Shown here one piece after another: positions 21,135-33,228 of a stretch of 64,000 nucleotides of DNA (position 1 is its first letter; every line of letters starts with the position of its first letter). The notes beneath the pieces are model-generated. The model worked only from the letters and a program-made list of their open reading frames with translations, made no database searches and was not told the DNA's origin. Position numbers and translations under genes: made by a program. This stretch comes from Ilyonectria destructans (lineage: Eukaryota; Ascomycota; Sordariomycetes; Hypocreales; Nectriaceae): NCBI GenBank assembly GCA_020740775.1, contig JAHEWK010000004.1, positions 1,798,001 through 1,862,000 of the forward strand. Reading direction: 5' to 3'.

Positions 21135-24100
21135 GTAATGACGGCGCAATTTGCTTGGTCCTATTTTGGTCACTGACCCTAGGAGCGAGGGGGTTCCTTG
21201 AGGACTGTACACTATTTCTTCTTCCTCCAGTTGTTGGTGCTCTTTGTTTCTTGTTCTTCTCTTCTTTGGAGCTGCGTGAGATATCATATACATGGGAAGG
21301 CCGCCTGATCCAACATCTTGACGTCAAGACCGGACGGTAGCCGGGGGGAGTTGGTTTTTTTTTTACTTCAACTTTTTGTACCTGGGGGTACATACCAGCC
21401 ACATTACGGGAGCTTTTGTACATGGGCGATGGACCACCAAAAAAGACTCAGGGAAATGGGAGTCGAAGAGATATGTTCCAGGATGGACGAGAATGATGAG
21501 TGTTAGTTCTGATGGGCATGGCATACATGGTGGGGAATAGACATGACGCATTATTATTTTTTGGATTCCTTAGAGCCAGGGTTTGTTCAGAGGTACTATT
21601 ACCAAATGCAAACATTGCCAAATAATAACTACGAAAACTTATACGCCATCGCTTGAGTCTCTTTTAACTTTTAACTTTGTCGTAACTCGAAGGTTCTGTG
21701 CTCTTAACCAACGTGGCTCAAATTGACCGAGAGACGCTTCTCCAGGGAGTCGTGAAGCAAGGATCCAGGATGTTTTCTGTAGATGTCTTGTGATATGCTC
21801 TCCCTTCCGTTTTTCTAGACCAGAGGCAATGTTAAGCGGTTGCTCAATGATGATTCTTCGTTCAGGGAAGGGCCTCTACAGCCTTCGTGGCTAGGTTTCG
21901 ACACCCTCTAAGTTTCCACATCTCACTTACCCGTCCCTCTATTTTAGATGTCGAGTGAAGATTTATCTTCTCCTTTAAAGATGATGAAAGTGTGATGTAT
22001 TAATAATTTAGAAGACAGAAAACAGAAAACAGAAAACAGATTTCTCTTTTCCGGATCACTCCATGTCGTTGTTTGCCCCTGGCCGTGTCTTGATTGCACT
22101 TTGGGAAAGGTCCTAGAAATGTTTACGAACAAAATTTAACTGGAAAGCTCAGACCAGGAGCCATTGATTGATCAATAGGTACACATATGAAGTACATAAA
22201 TATTATTTTGAAGGTCTCGAAGTGATAAACAACCAGCTCCATTCGGTCATGGGAGTTCTCATTGGCCCTGTGGTTACTCATAAAATAATGATACCTTGAT
22301 GAACCAGAGAGACACTATGACTATAGCAATGCAACCGCAAATAATGCAGGGAAGCCAGCATACAGACCTCAACGCTACCGCGTAGGGCTCTTTTAGCTTT
22401 GCTCAATTCTGTCGCAACTCAGTTCACAGCTGGAGCCTTTGGCCTGCGGAGAAGTCCACGCCGAGCCAAACCTTTAGCCTCGAGGCGTTTCTGAGTCACA
22501 AGGTAACATTCTTTGGTGACCGCTTCCTCGGACGAAAGCTTCCGCCCATCAGGGTGCGTACGCCAAAGGGAGAGGAAAAAGGAAATTAGGCGGCAAGTAG
22601 ACAAACCTCAACCCAAAAGGCAAGGCGCAACTCAGCTGAAAGGGTTTCACTTCTGAAAAGGTACAAGTGTGTGTAACTGTGACTGCAGGTGCAAGCATGC
22701 TGTACGAACGCAGCACTATGCAGTGGACGCAAGGTGTGTCATGCATGGTGAACTCAGCTCCGGGATCATAAAAAGCAACGAGCCGCGCTTACTCGGTGTG
22801 GGTTGTGAAACAAACACCCACCCCGTGGAGAGAAACATGTCAGTGACTTGGCGATGTGATGTGTCGTAGAAAAGTAATCTTGTTGAGAATCGAAAAGGAA
22901 AAAGAAAAGAAAGTGCAGAGATACGCATTGACGGGGGGGGGGAGGGGTGTTTATCTTTACGCACTTGTGAGATATCTCTTACACGACATCCACCTGCATA
23001 CAAAGTACCGATTACATGATGACAAGACTCAATCCCTCATTTCAAAGTGCACAAAATCCCACGAGGCTGAGACTGAAAACACCCCCAACCTTCCTAAAAC
23101 AGCGACGCCGCACGAACCACCGGTGTGCGTGCCCATCACCGAGAGATCGTCAGGGCTGTGCACCGTATTCGGGCGACGTCAGGGAAACCCCGGCTGCCTT
23201 CGGATGCGGACCGGCCGGTCGGTGCAAATGACGCTGCATCGGCAAAGATGATGTCTTCTTTTTAGGGAGGTGCGTTCGTCTTACATAAACACAAAATGCT
23301 GATGGGCGGCGACTGCTTCGCCGTCCCCCTTGCCGGAGACGCCGGTGCGCGCCGGCCGGGCCGGGAAAAGTGGATGCAGCGTGTTGAGGCGGTGCCACAT
23401 CACGGCGCCGAGTCGAGCTAAGGAGGGGAATCACAGCCAACACCTGCACACCGTAGTAGCACTACTGTACCAAACCAGTCACATATCATGTGTGCGTATG
23501 TACGGACTACATTTGGGCCGAACGGCGGGCGGGGGGAAGTCCAATATGCAAAGGCAAGGCGGTTGGTTGCGACAGCAGCAGTCGAGACACCTGTCGAATC
23601 ACCAGTAAAAACATCAAGAAGCCGAAGTGGGTAGCAGTAGCGGTGGAAGTAGTGGTAATGGTAATGGTAATAGTTTAGTTAGTCTAATTCTGATCTCTAA
23701 TGGCGCCCCATGTATGTACAGAGTTGCGTGTGCGTGCGTGTGTATGTGCGTGTGATAATGTTGAGTGTGACGGACGGGTGCTAGTGTGATGCATGTCTGC
23801 GCGCATGTGCGATGGTGATGTGAAGTGGGTGTGCCCAAAAAAGCCCAAAAAAACTAATTCTTCACTCCACCGCAGCCCAATCCCAATCACCCAAAGGAAA
23901 AAAAAGGTCTGGGTCATGACTCAAATCTTACAACGCAAAAATACCCTGCGCCATGTATCAGGGGGTCTCATTCTCCTGCCGTCCCCAACCATCCATCCTG
24001 AACGCCGCCGAGGGACAAAAAACAAAAATGCAGCCAAGTCGGCAGAAAAAAGCAACAAGATGTGACGCAGCAGAGGATGAGTGAACCAGATAAAAAAGCA

Positions 24101-24563
24101 AACCCAACCCAACAAACAAATAATCGAAAAAAGACACCGAAAATGCAAAGCCGTGAATGCAGGGTGTGATCCTGTCCCAGCCTGTCTAATGATCTCCGCC
24201 CCTCCTTTTGACTCTGGTTGCGAGAACGGACGAGGTGTAAAAAAAGCGGTGGTGTGTGTGTGAGAGTGCGAGTGGTGCGTGTGAGGTCGTAGTTCGGTCC
24301 AGCCCGGTAGATGTGTCTCGAGGGTCGAGCCCGACGTCGAGATCCATGCGAAAGATAGGCCAACTGGGGTATTCTGCCGATGACAAGGAAATGGCGAATC
24401 TTCCGGGGGGGTCGCCACGTGGTGCCGATATCCCATTCGGATTGTAGAGTCGATATTAGAAGACTGTATTAGAGGTGAAGTGGAGGTTGAGAAGTGTAGT
24501 TGTGGGTGAGTCGCTGGACGTGCCGCCATGCCTGATGTAACGCAGCCCGATGAGGTGCCCAGT
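21135..24563. other. 3.4-kb gap between convergent genes, no supported gene
   Basis: Both flanking genes point into this gap, so it needs no promoter, yet it is 3.4 kb. From about 21540 to 22400 it is clearly AT-richer than the rest of the window. At 22018-22040 there is a short AACAGAA tandem. From 23690 to 24300 it has GTGTGT and A-rich runs. Open frames are short and without codon bias. I found no transposon ends or tRNA. Confidence 0.5.
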
Positions 24564-26516
24564 TTAGTCCATCGACATGTCATCCTCGTCCACGTAGGCC
24601 ATGCGAGCCCAGATTCTCCAGTGCACGACGCCTACGTGGGCAATGCGAGTAGCGATGTCTTCGATTCCGCCCTCCTGCTGGCCCACGCGAATGGCTGCAT
24701 CCAAGTCCCGGTCTCGTCCAGCATCCAGGCCACGGCTGCTGCTCGGCACACGGTTGCCTGTGGCGATCGAAAACAGACACACGCCCGAGAGCGACTTGAA
24801 GTAACGGACCCGCGTGGCCAGTTCCGCAACGAGTCGGATGCGATAAGCCTCCTCGACCTCCTCGAAGATGGGCGACGTGATCTTGGACACGTTCTGAGTA
24901 AGCTTCTCCTCGAATGCGGGAAGCATCTCGGAAGGTGCGTTGGTAAATCGGAAAATCTGGAGTGCCATCGACGGTGCCATGGCGCGCCAGCGGTCGAGGT
25001 TGTGGAGGTCATGAGGAGCCTGCTGGAGAAGAGCCACGAGAGAGTCGCGCAGATTGCGTGCCTTGGCCTTGGACTCGTTCATGTCGGGAACCATGTAAGA
25101 AGGCATAATCAGAGAGGATCGGGGGGACGAAGAAGCAGAGCCAGCGGAGCTCAGGGCAAGGCTCGCCGGCCTGGAGTGCGAGGGAGGAGTGTTGAAGTTG
25201 AACTCGTTGTTGATCATCGACGGCATCAGGGGCTCGTCCTCCGAGGCGTGGTTAGAGAACGCAGGTGTCGTGTTGAACCGGGCTATCCTCTCCAAGTCTT
25301 CGTACATACGCATGCAAACATCCAGGTTAATAGCGTCAAGGATATCGGACCTCACTCGGCTCATTCGGTCTTCGTCGAAGAAGAAAGTGCCAGGAAGGGG
25401 CTTGTCGCCTGCTGAAGGCAGCATCGATCGTGAGAGACCCTCGAAGAAGATACCCATGTCTCCAAAAGACGACGAGGTCGTACCTCCATTGCCGGGGTAC
25501 GTCCTAGCGGCGTCACGGTACCAGGGCTTCGCATCGCCGATATCCATCTTGCGGTTCCGTAGTTTCTTCATCAGGAACTTCTGCTCAAAAGCAGTCGTCT
25601 CCTCGATGAGAGCAGGCCGCAGGCATCGAATCTGGTGGTTCGCAACGTCCAACTTCATCGCCTCCAGCACACTCAGCAGACTGCGCATACCATTGACCAG
25701 CTCATCAACGTCGTTGTTGCGGTTGCCGCTGCTTAATTGGTTGTACATGGAATCCACCCACTCGTCCCGCATAGGTGCGCAGTGTGATTTGAGCACACGA
25801 GAGAGCCACAGGGCCAGCTTCTCGAGGTCGGCAATCCCTTTGTGGAACTGCTGCATCAGAAGCTCGACATTGAGACCCTCGTCGAGAAATTGTCGGTCCC
25901 GCTGGGGTACCAGAGTCTGAATAATGTCCTTGACGGCCTTGAGAAGTTTAGGAAGGCACCAGTCATCTTCCATGCCGTGCTTCTCGTAAAAGCTGGATCG
26001 GTCCACGATAAACTCTACCAACTGCTCCTTCAGGGCGGTCCAAAAGACGCTGGCACGGTCGTGTTTCCTTCGGCCCTTGTCGCCCTCCACATTCGGTCTA
26101 AAGTGCAGCTCAGGGTCAAAGTTAATATCGTGTCGCAGCTTGGGGTTGTTGATAATCTTGGAGACTTCCAGTTCACTCAGGCTTGACCTGGTTACCGGGG
26201 GCTCCAAGGGTTGATAAGGTGCGGGAGATTTGCGGCCCTCAGGGGCAGGGCTCGGTGTTGATAAGCCATCGGCGGAAGGCTCCCTTGAGAGTGGTGCGGC
26301 CACGGGGCCAGTGGTGGTTTGTGATGGGTCGTCGCACCGGCGTGGTGAAACTTGTGATGTCTGTACTGTCTCGTCCTTTTCATCCTTGGTGGGTTTTCTC
26401 TTGACCTCCTTCTCAGGTCTAGTCGCGTCACCCTCTCCATTAGGTCCTGGAGCCGAAGTGGACAAATTCCTCCTCGATCTCTCGACCGGTCCACCAAACC
26501 CCTGATCCGCCGTCAT
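24564..26516 (-). CDS. TCP11/Sok1 family protein
   Basis: Single exon, 650 residues, starting at the Met of MTADQGFGGPVE (an open frame continues upstream but reads as leader). The first 150 residues are Ser/Pro/Glu-rich and disordered. From about residue 155 the T-complex-11 domain begins with the motifs LRHDINFDPELHFRPN, VFWTALKEQLVEFI and LPKLLKAVKDIIQTLVPQRD, and continues to the end as an all-helical region. The fungal member studied is yeast Sok1, a high-copy suppressor of loss of cAMP-dependent protein kinase. Animal TCP11 also acts in cAMP signalling in sperm. The molecular activity is not established. Its promoter lies in the long gene-free region to the right. Confidence 0.9.
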   Translation of the reverse strand: MTADQGFGGPVERSRRNLSTSAPGPNGEGDATRPEKEVKRKPTKDEKDETVQTSQVSPRRCDDPSQTTTGPVAAPLSREPSADGLSTPSPAPEGRKSPAPYQPLEPPVTRSSLSELEVSKIINNPKLRHDINFDPELHFRPNVEGDKGRRKHDRASVFWTALKEQLVEFIVDRSSFYEKHGMEDDWCLPKLLKAVKDIIQTLVPQRDRQFLDEGLNVELLMQQFHKGIADLEKLALWLSRVLKSHCAPMRDEWVDSMYNQLSSGNRNNDVDELVNGMRSLLSVLEAMKLDVANHQIRCLRPALIEETTAFEQKFLMKKLRNRKMDIGDAKPWYRDAARTYPGNGGTTSSSFGDMGIFFEGLSRSMLPSAGDKPLPGTFFFDEDRMSRVRSDILDAINLDVCMRMYEDLERIARFNTTPAFSNHASEDEPLMPSMINNEFNFNTPPSHSRPASLALSSAGSASSSPRSSLIMPSYMVPDMNESKAKARNLRDSLVALLQQAPHDLHNLDRWRAMAPSMALQIFRFTNAPSEMLPAFEEKLTQNVSKITSPIFEEVEEAYRIRLVAELATRVRYFKSLSGVCLFSIATGNRVPSSSRGLDAGRDRDLDAAIRVGQQEGGIEDIATRIAHVGVVHWRIWARMAYVDEDDMSMD

Positions 26517-28743
26517 TTTGCAAGTAGCGACTCGGTGTTGACGATGTCTGTGAAAAATCCGGACAACTGAAACAGTGATTTGAGTGTGAGATTGGGTTCT
26601 CGTTAGGCAGGTGGGAAGAAAGAAGTAGGTTCCCAAGTGGCGGAGACAGAAGGTTTACTCGTCAAAGGCAACTCGAGGGAGTAAACTAAGTCTATTGAGT
26701 AACAGTCAGCAAACGGGGAGGGTTCTGGCATGGACCAAGGCAAACTTGAAATTTGAGGGGTGCGACAGGGCAGAAGTCACGAGTGGGCGGCCAGCTGCAT
26801 GAGCAGTCGGTTATGGACTGCTGCGTTGCGCCTGTGCGGGTACGAAGTGGCGGGATGGATTGACCATCCGGGGCTTGTGCGATGGGGGGCAAGATGTAGG
26901 GAAGCGTCAGGGCTTGCTTACATGAATGCAATGCGAGGAAGCGTGTCCAAGGAATTGCAGCAATTAGCGGGCGGGACAGGCGGAAAGCGTCGTGTTCGCC
27001 GTGGTTTCTATTGCGAGAGTCGGGAACAAGGGAAGTCGGGTGTTCGCCGTCGATGTTAGCCCGAGGGTAGGGGCGCCGAGACTTGTTTGCCTGCAGGAGA
27101 AAGCCGATGAGGCTAGGTCCGGAGTCGTGCTTGCGGTGGAGAAGGGTTCGTGTGGTTCCTTAGTGGCAATGGGTGGTGTTGAGGTACGGTGCGATGCGCG
27201 AATCCGGAGTTCGTGGTTCGTGGTTGGCGGTTGTGGTTGGCGGTTGGTGGTGTTTTTGGTGTATTATTATACTCGGGAGCCGGGGGGAAGGGCGGCGAAT
27301 GCAGTGCAGTGTGGTGCGAGAGCGAGAGTGCACGACCGAAGAAGATGGCGAAAGAGGACAGTCAATCTAAGAGCCCAGACACGAAAACCAAAACCCGGAA
27401 AGGAGAGGAGATGTATGAGAGAGCAATGAAAGAGGAGAGTAACTGTCGCAAAGATATTTTTCCAGAGAGGGAGTGGAAGGAGGGAAGAGGAAGGAAGGGA
27501 GTGGGAAGGCGAGGGAAAGGGGGCAGGATGGTCTTAGCAGGAGCGCGGAAGTTAGATGGATGGATGACCGTCCCTCAAACACCACACTGACACCGACGCA
27601 GACCAAGGCCCGAGGCGAGTAAGGGCCCTTCCACACTTGGGCTTGGGAGCAAAAAAAAAAAATAGGGACGCCGAGCCCGGCATAGTCGTGGCATGACACA
27701 CAGTACGTACTCTGTAGCTAAATCCCATGGATGGGCAAGGTATAGCGCGGGCCCTGCGACGAGCGAGAGACCCCGTCCAGGGCACGCGCCGGGCTGCTCG
27801 TCAGGTACCTCGGGGGTACTCGGTACGCCCAGCATCGTCGCTTTTGCAGTGCACTACACGGACATGCATGCAGCGATTGAATGATGGTGGATGGGGGGAG
27901 GGCCCTGAAAGGGGTGTGAGGGCGTGCGTGGGCGTGTGGGCAGTTTGTGTTTTAGTGGGTTATGGTGGTGTGTGGGGGGGCGGTGGGTGGGTTACAGGGC
28001 GTCCCGGGTACCTTGAGTAGTTGGTTTCTAGCACAGGCGTGACCTGCAAAATCCAGGGCGATGCGTGTGCGCTGGTGGTCGCCGCTGGCCGCTGGCCGCT
28101 GGCAGTTTGCCGGGCAGTTGCCCATCCCGCCGCTGGGCTCCCCCCCCCGGAACCCCAGGGACCCGTCGCCAGATTTTAGTCTGTTCTTCTGTCTTCTGGG
28201 TCCCGGTCACTTTCGATGGCGCCGAAGGAGACAAGGCGAAGGAGCCCAGCGAAAGTAGGTGGCCACCAATACCACCAAAACCACCGCCACCCGGGGCGTA
28301 TGGTAATGAGTAATCTAACAGTGCAGCACGCAGCGGGAGCGGCAGCGACAAGCAGCAGCAATAGTGGGAAGTTAGCGATGAGGGAGTCACTCACTCGCTC
28401 ACTTCACTGACTCCTTTCTTGCTCCCGCATTGCATCGCAGGGCATCAGAGGGCGGAGGGAGGGAGCATCGTGGGCTTGGTCTGGTCTGCCAAGGGAACGG
28501 ACCGACCGAGGCATTGCGTTGTCTTGACCCTGCCCTGTATTGTATTGCGTATCTGGCAAGACAGACAACCCAGAACGAGCACATACCCTACCTTACGTAT
28601 GCCCTTTGGGATCAAGCGGACAGGCGGGCATGCAAATGTCCTTGTGATAAGCACGTGTCTCCCATCGAATGGGGTCAGCATTAATGGCATGTCGATGAGC
28701 GATGGGCGATGGACGATGGCGATGGGCATCTCCACATTGTGGC

Positions 28744-28785
28744 CCCAGCTTGTCCCAGCTTGTCCCAGCTCGTCCCAGCTTGTCC
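28744..28785. repeat. 10-bp tandem repeat TCCCAGCTTG
   Basis: Four head-to-tail copies of a 10-base unit, one with T changed to C, read directly from the sequence. Confidence 0.9.
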
Positions 28786-29814
28786 ACAGTTGGAGTCGTC
28801 CCCAGCAAGTTCCCCCCGAAAAGCACGCCGCCAGTCGGTGCGGCATGGCATGGTTAAGCTTGCCCTTGCATACCTCCAAGTAAAGAGAGGGACAGCCGAC
28901 AGACAGCAGGTACCTGGTTCGGCGAGGCGTCAAGGTCTCGAGCGGAAGTACCCCGCGGGTACCTTTTTCGGCTCCATCACGTTGGGGGCCAAGACCACCG
29001 GCCGGGTTCAGATCCGTCACATTCACGGTACAGTGGTATTGGGTGGCACTCCAGCCCGGCAATGGGCTACGGACGAGATTTGGTTGTGGCGGCGGCATCA
29101 GCGGCGGCATCAGCGACAGCATTAGCAGGACGCAGTAGCAGCAGTAGTCGCAGCAGCAGCAGACGAGACGCCACGAAGAGGAGCAGGATGGAATGGACCA
29201 GAAACCAAGAAACTCAGAAACCGAGAAACACGACAACCCAGCACCCTCCATGGGAACGCGGCTCCTTGGACCTTTGACCTTTTCGGGGCTTCCCTCGAGA
29301 GCCAAACCCTTCATCCTCATCCAATCCATCTCCAAGGGATCCCACAGGATCCAGGGACCTCCCCAGGGCGTCCAGGATTACCAGGGATGGACCCAGCGGT
29401 GCCAGGGGTGGGAACCGTCAGGGGGGACGAGGCGACTTTGAGGACCCATCAGCCGGCGCCGCTGATCTAGAAGCGGGCCAGAAGCGTGAGAGAGCGGAGT
29501 TGTCGCGACTAATGAGCCGCCTCAGGCTTCGGCCGCTACGAGCCATCGCCCACCTGTGAGGTCACTTGGGCGGCCAACCCAAAAGTCTCGAAACGAGATT
29601 GGCGATGACGCTGGCTGGCAAAACCCGTCCGTGGGGCCTAACCCGTCCCAAGGCCGCGTGCATTGCCCGAACGGGGACGGCGATGGGGGCGGCGGCGCAA
29701 GACGCAAGACGACGTAACAGCGGTTCCGGGGTGGAATGAGATCTCGCCTCCTCAAAGGTGCGAGAGGCCGCTCGGTTCTCCTTCCCAGCGTGCCACCTGT
29801 GGGCATCCGATTCC

Positions 29815-29880
29815 GCCACCACCACCACCACCTCCTCCGCCATCACCACCACCACCACCTCCTCCGCCATCACCACCATC
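29815..29880. repeat. CCACCACCACCTCCTCCGCCAT compound repeat
   Basis: Two near-identical blocks of (CAC)n followed by CTCCTCCGCCAT, then a third partial block. Depending on frame it would encode poly-Pro, poly-His or poly-Thr/Ser, which explains the spurious reading frames here. Confidence 0.85.
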
Positions 29881-32290
29881 CGTCGCCCGAACACATCATC
29901 AGTTTGTCCGGTGTACCTGCCCTAAGGAACGCGGAGCCGCTGCCTTTCGCCACGGCGCATAGGTTCAGCGGTCGTCTTCCGATGGGAGGAAGCATGGGGA
30001 CATGATCCCGGGCCCCGGAGAGGAGCGAGGTGGACGGGGGCGTTGGCATATTCAGTGTGTCGTGCCACTTTGCTCCCGAGACGAGACGCACCCAAGCAAC
30101 ACAGAGCGCAGCTTCGAATGAAGGGTGAAAGTCTGGCCACCCACAGGTCGGATCCAAACAAGCGTAAGATGGTGCCCTGTGGCGCTACGACCGATGGGCG
30201 AGGCCGAACCCGCCCATCGCTGGCGGGCCAGATCCCGGCCGCGTGGGAGCTGGGAGCTGGGCGCTGGGAACTGGTTTGGCAGAAAGGACCACCGGACCCA
30301 GTTCGACCCAGTTGACCTAGTTGACCCAGTTTACTACGCACGTATCGCGCCTCATGCCTCAATGCTTCATGCCTTCACGCCTCACGCCTCACACCTCGTG
30401 CCTCACGCCTCGTGCTGACGAGGGTCCTCACGATCTCGTGCTGGTAGGTCGGCGCCAGGTGTATGGTGTGGAACCCTTTTCGGTCGGGCTGGTCCCCTGT
30501 AGTTGGCAACGGCAGCGTCGCAGCCACCCAGGTGAGCGGTGCAACGCGATGGCGGGATGTGGGAAGGGCATCCCCGATGGGATGGGGAGCGAAATGTCCA
30601 GGGCGGCGAGAGTCAGGCTCAGGATGTTCGGTGTCAGGGTGATTGGTGTCAGGGTGATCCAGGCTCGGCCACGCTTCACCCATCCATCACCAGCGCTGGC
30701 CCCTCCGCGCGCGTGCAGGCCCGGGTCCAGGTCTAGGTCCAGGTATAGTTGCAGTGACAGCGACAGCGGCGACAGCAGCCCGACGTCAGACGGAGGTGGT
30801 GTCGTGGTGGTGTGGTTTTTCGGTGCTTTGGCGCTTGGGTTCTGTAAGTGCTGTGGCACTCAAGTTGGGGGCCCTGTCTGTCAGGTGCAGGCAGGGAGGG
30901 ATGAATCGAGCCTCGTCAAAGTGGGTTTTGTCTCTGTCGGTCCTCTTGTGAGGCTTGACTGTCTTATCTCTGGTGGTTTTGTTTTGTTGTTGTCTCTCGC
31001 CGCTCGTTCTGGGTCGAATGCTGGTCAGTAACTTAACTAATTAAGTTAGTTAGTGGCAGGTCACCGACTCATCAGGGAAATGCCCTCGCTTCCCATCCCC
31101 CATCCCGTCCATGTGGCGCTCCCACGTCCATCCCCCAGCTGTCCACAATGCCTTGGCCCCTCCACACCATCGTCGACAAGACCTCACCGTCTCTCATGAG
31201 TCCCATCCAGGAACAGCCAACGCATCGCTGCGACTTTGGATCTGCACCTAACTTGGGCCGTAATTGTCTTTTGCTGCACTGCGCTACGCTGCACCTGCTG
31301 CACTGCCCAAAATGAGCGTCATTCGAGGCCCTCTCGGCCCTTGGCTGTGACTCTTCTGGCCGCCGTAACCGCAGCGCCAGCCGCATCAGCACCGCATTGG
31401 ATCGTACGCTCACGACGCTATCACCCACTCACGCCTCATGTCATATGCCAGCACTGGTCCGCTCAAGCCAGCTCAAGCCGTGGTCCATCCACACGTACCT
31501 ACATTTGGTCGGTACACCTCATCCCAACCCATCCATCCTTCCGTGGCTGAGGTGGACGTCGCATCGTCATCGCCCTCCCTCCATGCTTGTAGTCCAGCAC
31601 CAGACCGACCTTAGTCTGACTATTCGTCTTGCATACATGCGTAGTACGCATACACGGGCGCACAAAGAGACAAAGAGGATTCTAGGCGCATGGTTGCAAG
31701 CAGGCCTCCTCGAAACTGTATGCCGCACAGCCAGACAGCAGAAGTAGCTAGCATCTGCGCCTCTGTCTATACGCTCTGTCTTTATCCACGCCTCCTGCAT
31801 CCTCAATAATAATAATAACAACAGACAGACATACATACACACATGCACACACTACGCAAGCGCGCGCGCACGCACACTCGTACGTCAGTCCTACGCTGTG
31901 TAGGTAGGTATGCTGCCATTTAGCCTGGTTCCTATATGTCCGGCACATACTTTGTAAACCATGGTGCATGAGTAATTCGCACCCCCGAATTTCAGCGCTG
32001 ATGACTCTGCCCTGTTTTGGTTTCACCTTGTGATAAACCTGGAACCCAAACCAACTAAGGATGGCTCCCAGTAGCGACGGGAACAATCCCCCATTCTGGC
32101 TCAGTCTGGCTCAGGCTCAGCGTAGCTTCAGCCGTAGCTTCGGGGCTTCAAAACACAGACCCCGTCCCCCCGGTGCCTCCCTCACTGGCCGCGTCCCCGC
32201 CTGGAATGTTCCAAAAGCTCCATGCAATGTGCAATGCTGGCTGCCCATCCACCGCGGCCAAGATTCATCCGCCTTTCGCCTCGTCCGCTC

Positions 32291-32330
32291 AGCTGGAGCT
32301 GGAGCTGGAGCTGGAGCTGGAGCTGGAGCC
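32291..32330. repeat. (AGCTGG)n hexamer microsatellite
   Basis: Six perfect copies of AGCTGG followed by a broken copy. The reverse strand reads CCAGCT. Confidence 0.92.
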
Positions 32331-33192
32331 GCTGGGGCGGGAACCTCCTTTCAGCTCGGACTCCCCAGCCACACACGATCGGGCTGCGGGCAATCAGACT
32401 CAGACTCAGACTCGCAAGCTCACGCTCACGCTCGCATTGACATGCCCGGAAACCCTCTTCTCGGCCTACGCTGAGGTCATTCTTGAACCTTCGGATCCGC
32501 CCAGAAACAAAAAGTCACCCACCCACTGAGCGACTGACCCAACCGCTGACACACTCTGTGTGACGCCTCATCTCCATCTGCATCTCCATGATCCCACACG
32601 ACCGGCATATTCCCATGCCAGATTGGACCCCAGAATGTGGAGATAACGCCGTATTGCGACTTTACCCTCTTCTATTTTTGCCCCGAGCCTCACGCCCGCC
32701 ACCAGCTAACTTCAGCCCCAAAGCCTTCGCTTGCTCGGTGAGGCTCATGACTGGATCCCCGAAAGTCCCAAGGTTAAACGGTCACGGGGGCCACCCTTTA
32801 TTGTTCACCATGCTGCCCAGTGCCCGGTGCTGGCTGGGTACCAGGTAATAAAACAAAAAGGCCACTGGCCCAACCATGCGGCCGGGGCCGGGGCGGAATG
32901 GCGATAGCGCCATGCAAGGCCCCAATACGAACGGGTCCCTTTTTTTATGATTTACTGGCAACCCTACCTCTCTCTCAATGCTGGCGCCTCGTCTACCGAG
33001 TGAGTACTACCAGAGCGTGTTTTTGATAACGTCGTTTTTGTTGGGTCTGAGTTCCGGCCGGTCTATTTACTAAAAGGTCGCTCGGAAAACAGGGCGAGAG
33101 TGTGATGAGACAGAGCAAAAAGGGCCGCTTGCCACATTCGTCTCCATTCCTAGTCCCTGCTCCCCTAATAATGGTAGTATTTACCAGTGCCA

Positions 33193-33228
33193 TGCTGGTG
33201 CTGGTGCTGGTGCTGGTGCTGGTGCTGA
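33193..33228. repeat. (GCTGGT)n hexamer microsatellite
   Basis: About six copies of GCTGGT, the last degenerating into GCTGAG and GCTGAT. Confidence 0.9.

Noticed and set aside
20527..21423. 298-codon minus-strand frame
   Set aside because: Antisense to the 3' part of the Uds1 gene; Ser/Arg-rich composition is the mirror of the coiled coil.
22419..22604. Minus-strand frame ending LARRGLLRRPKAPAVN, looks protein-like
   Set aside because: Third-position use is not biased, no upstream exon with good splice sites could be joined, and no family was recognised. It remains a possible degraded gene remnant.
24528..25415. 295-codon plus-strand frame
   Set aside because: It lies antisense to the TCP11 gene, starts within its 3' end, and shows no domain. 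The minus strand has clear family motifs.
24300..27700. Possible RIP-mutated transposon remnant
   Set aside because: No AT enrichment, no TA excess visible, no terminal repeats and no transposase motifs.
30321..31031. 236-codon plus-strand frame in the gene-free interval
   Set aside because: Composed of translated simple repeats (Pro/Arg/Ser/Val runs), no codon bias, no known domain, overlapped by equal frames on the other strand.
32061..32474. 137-codon frame with a Gly-Ala repeat
   Set aside because: The repeat is the translated AGCTGG microsatellite; no support for coding.
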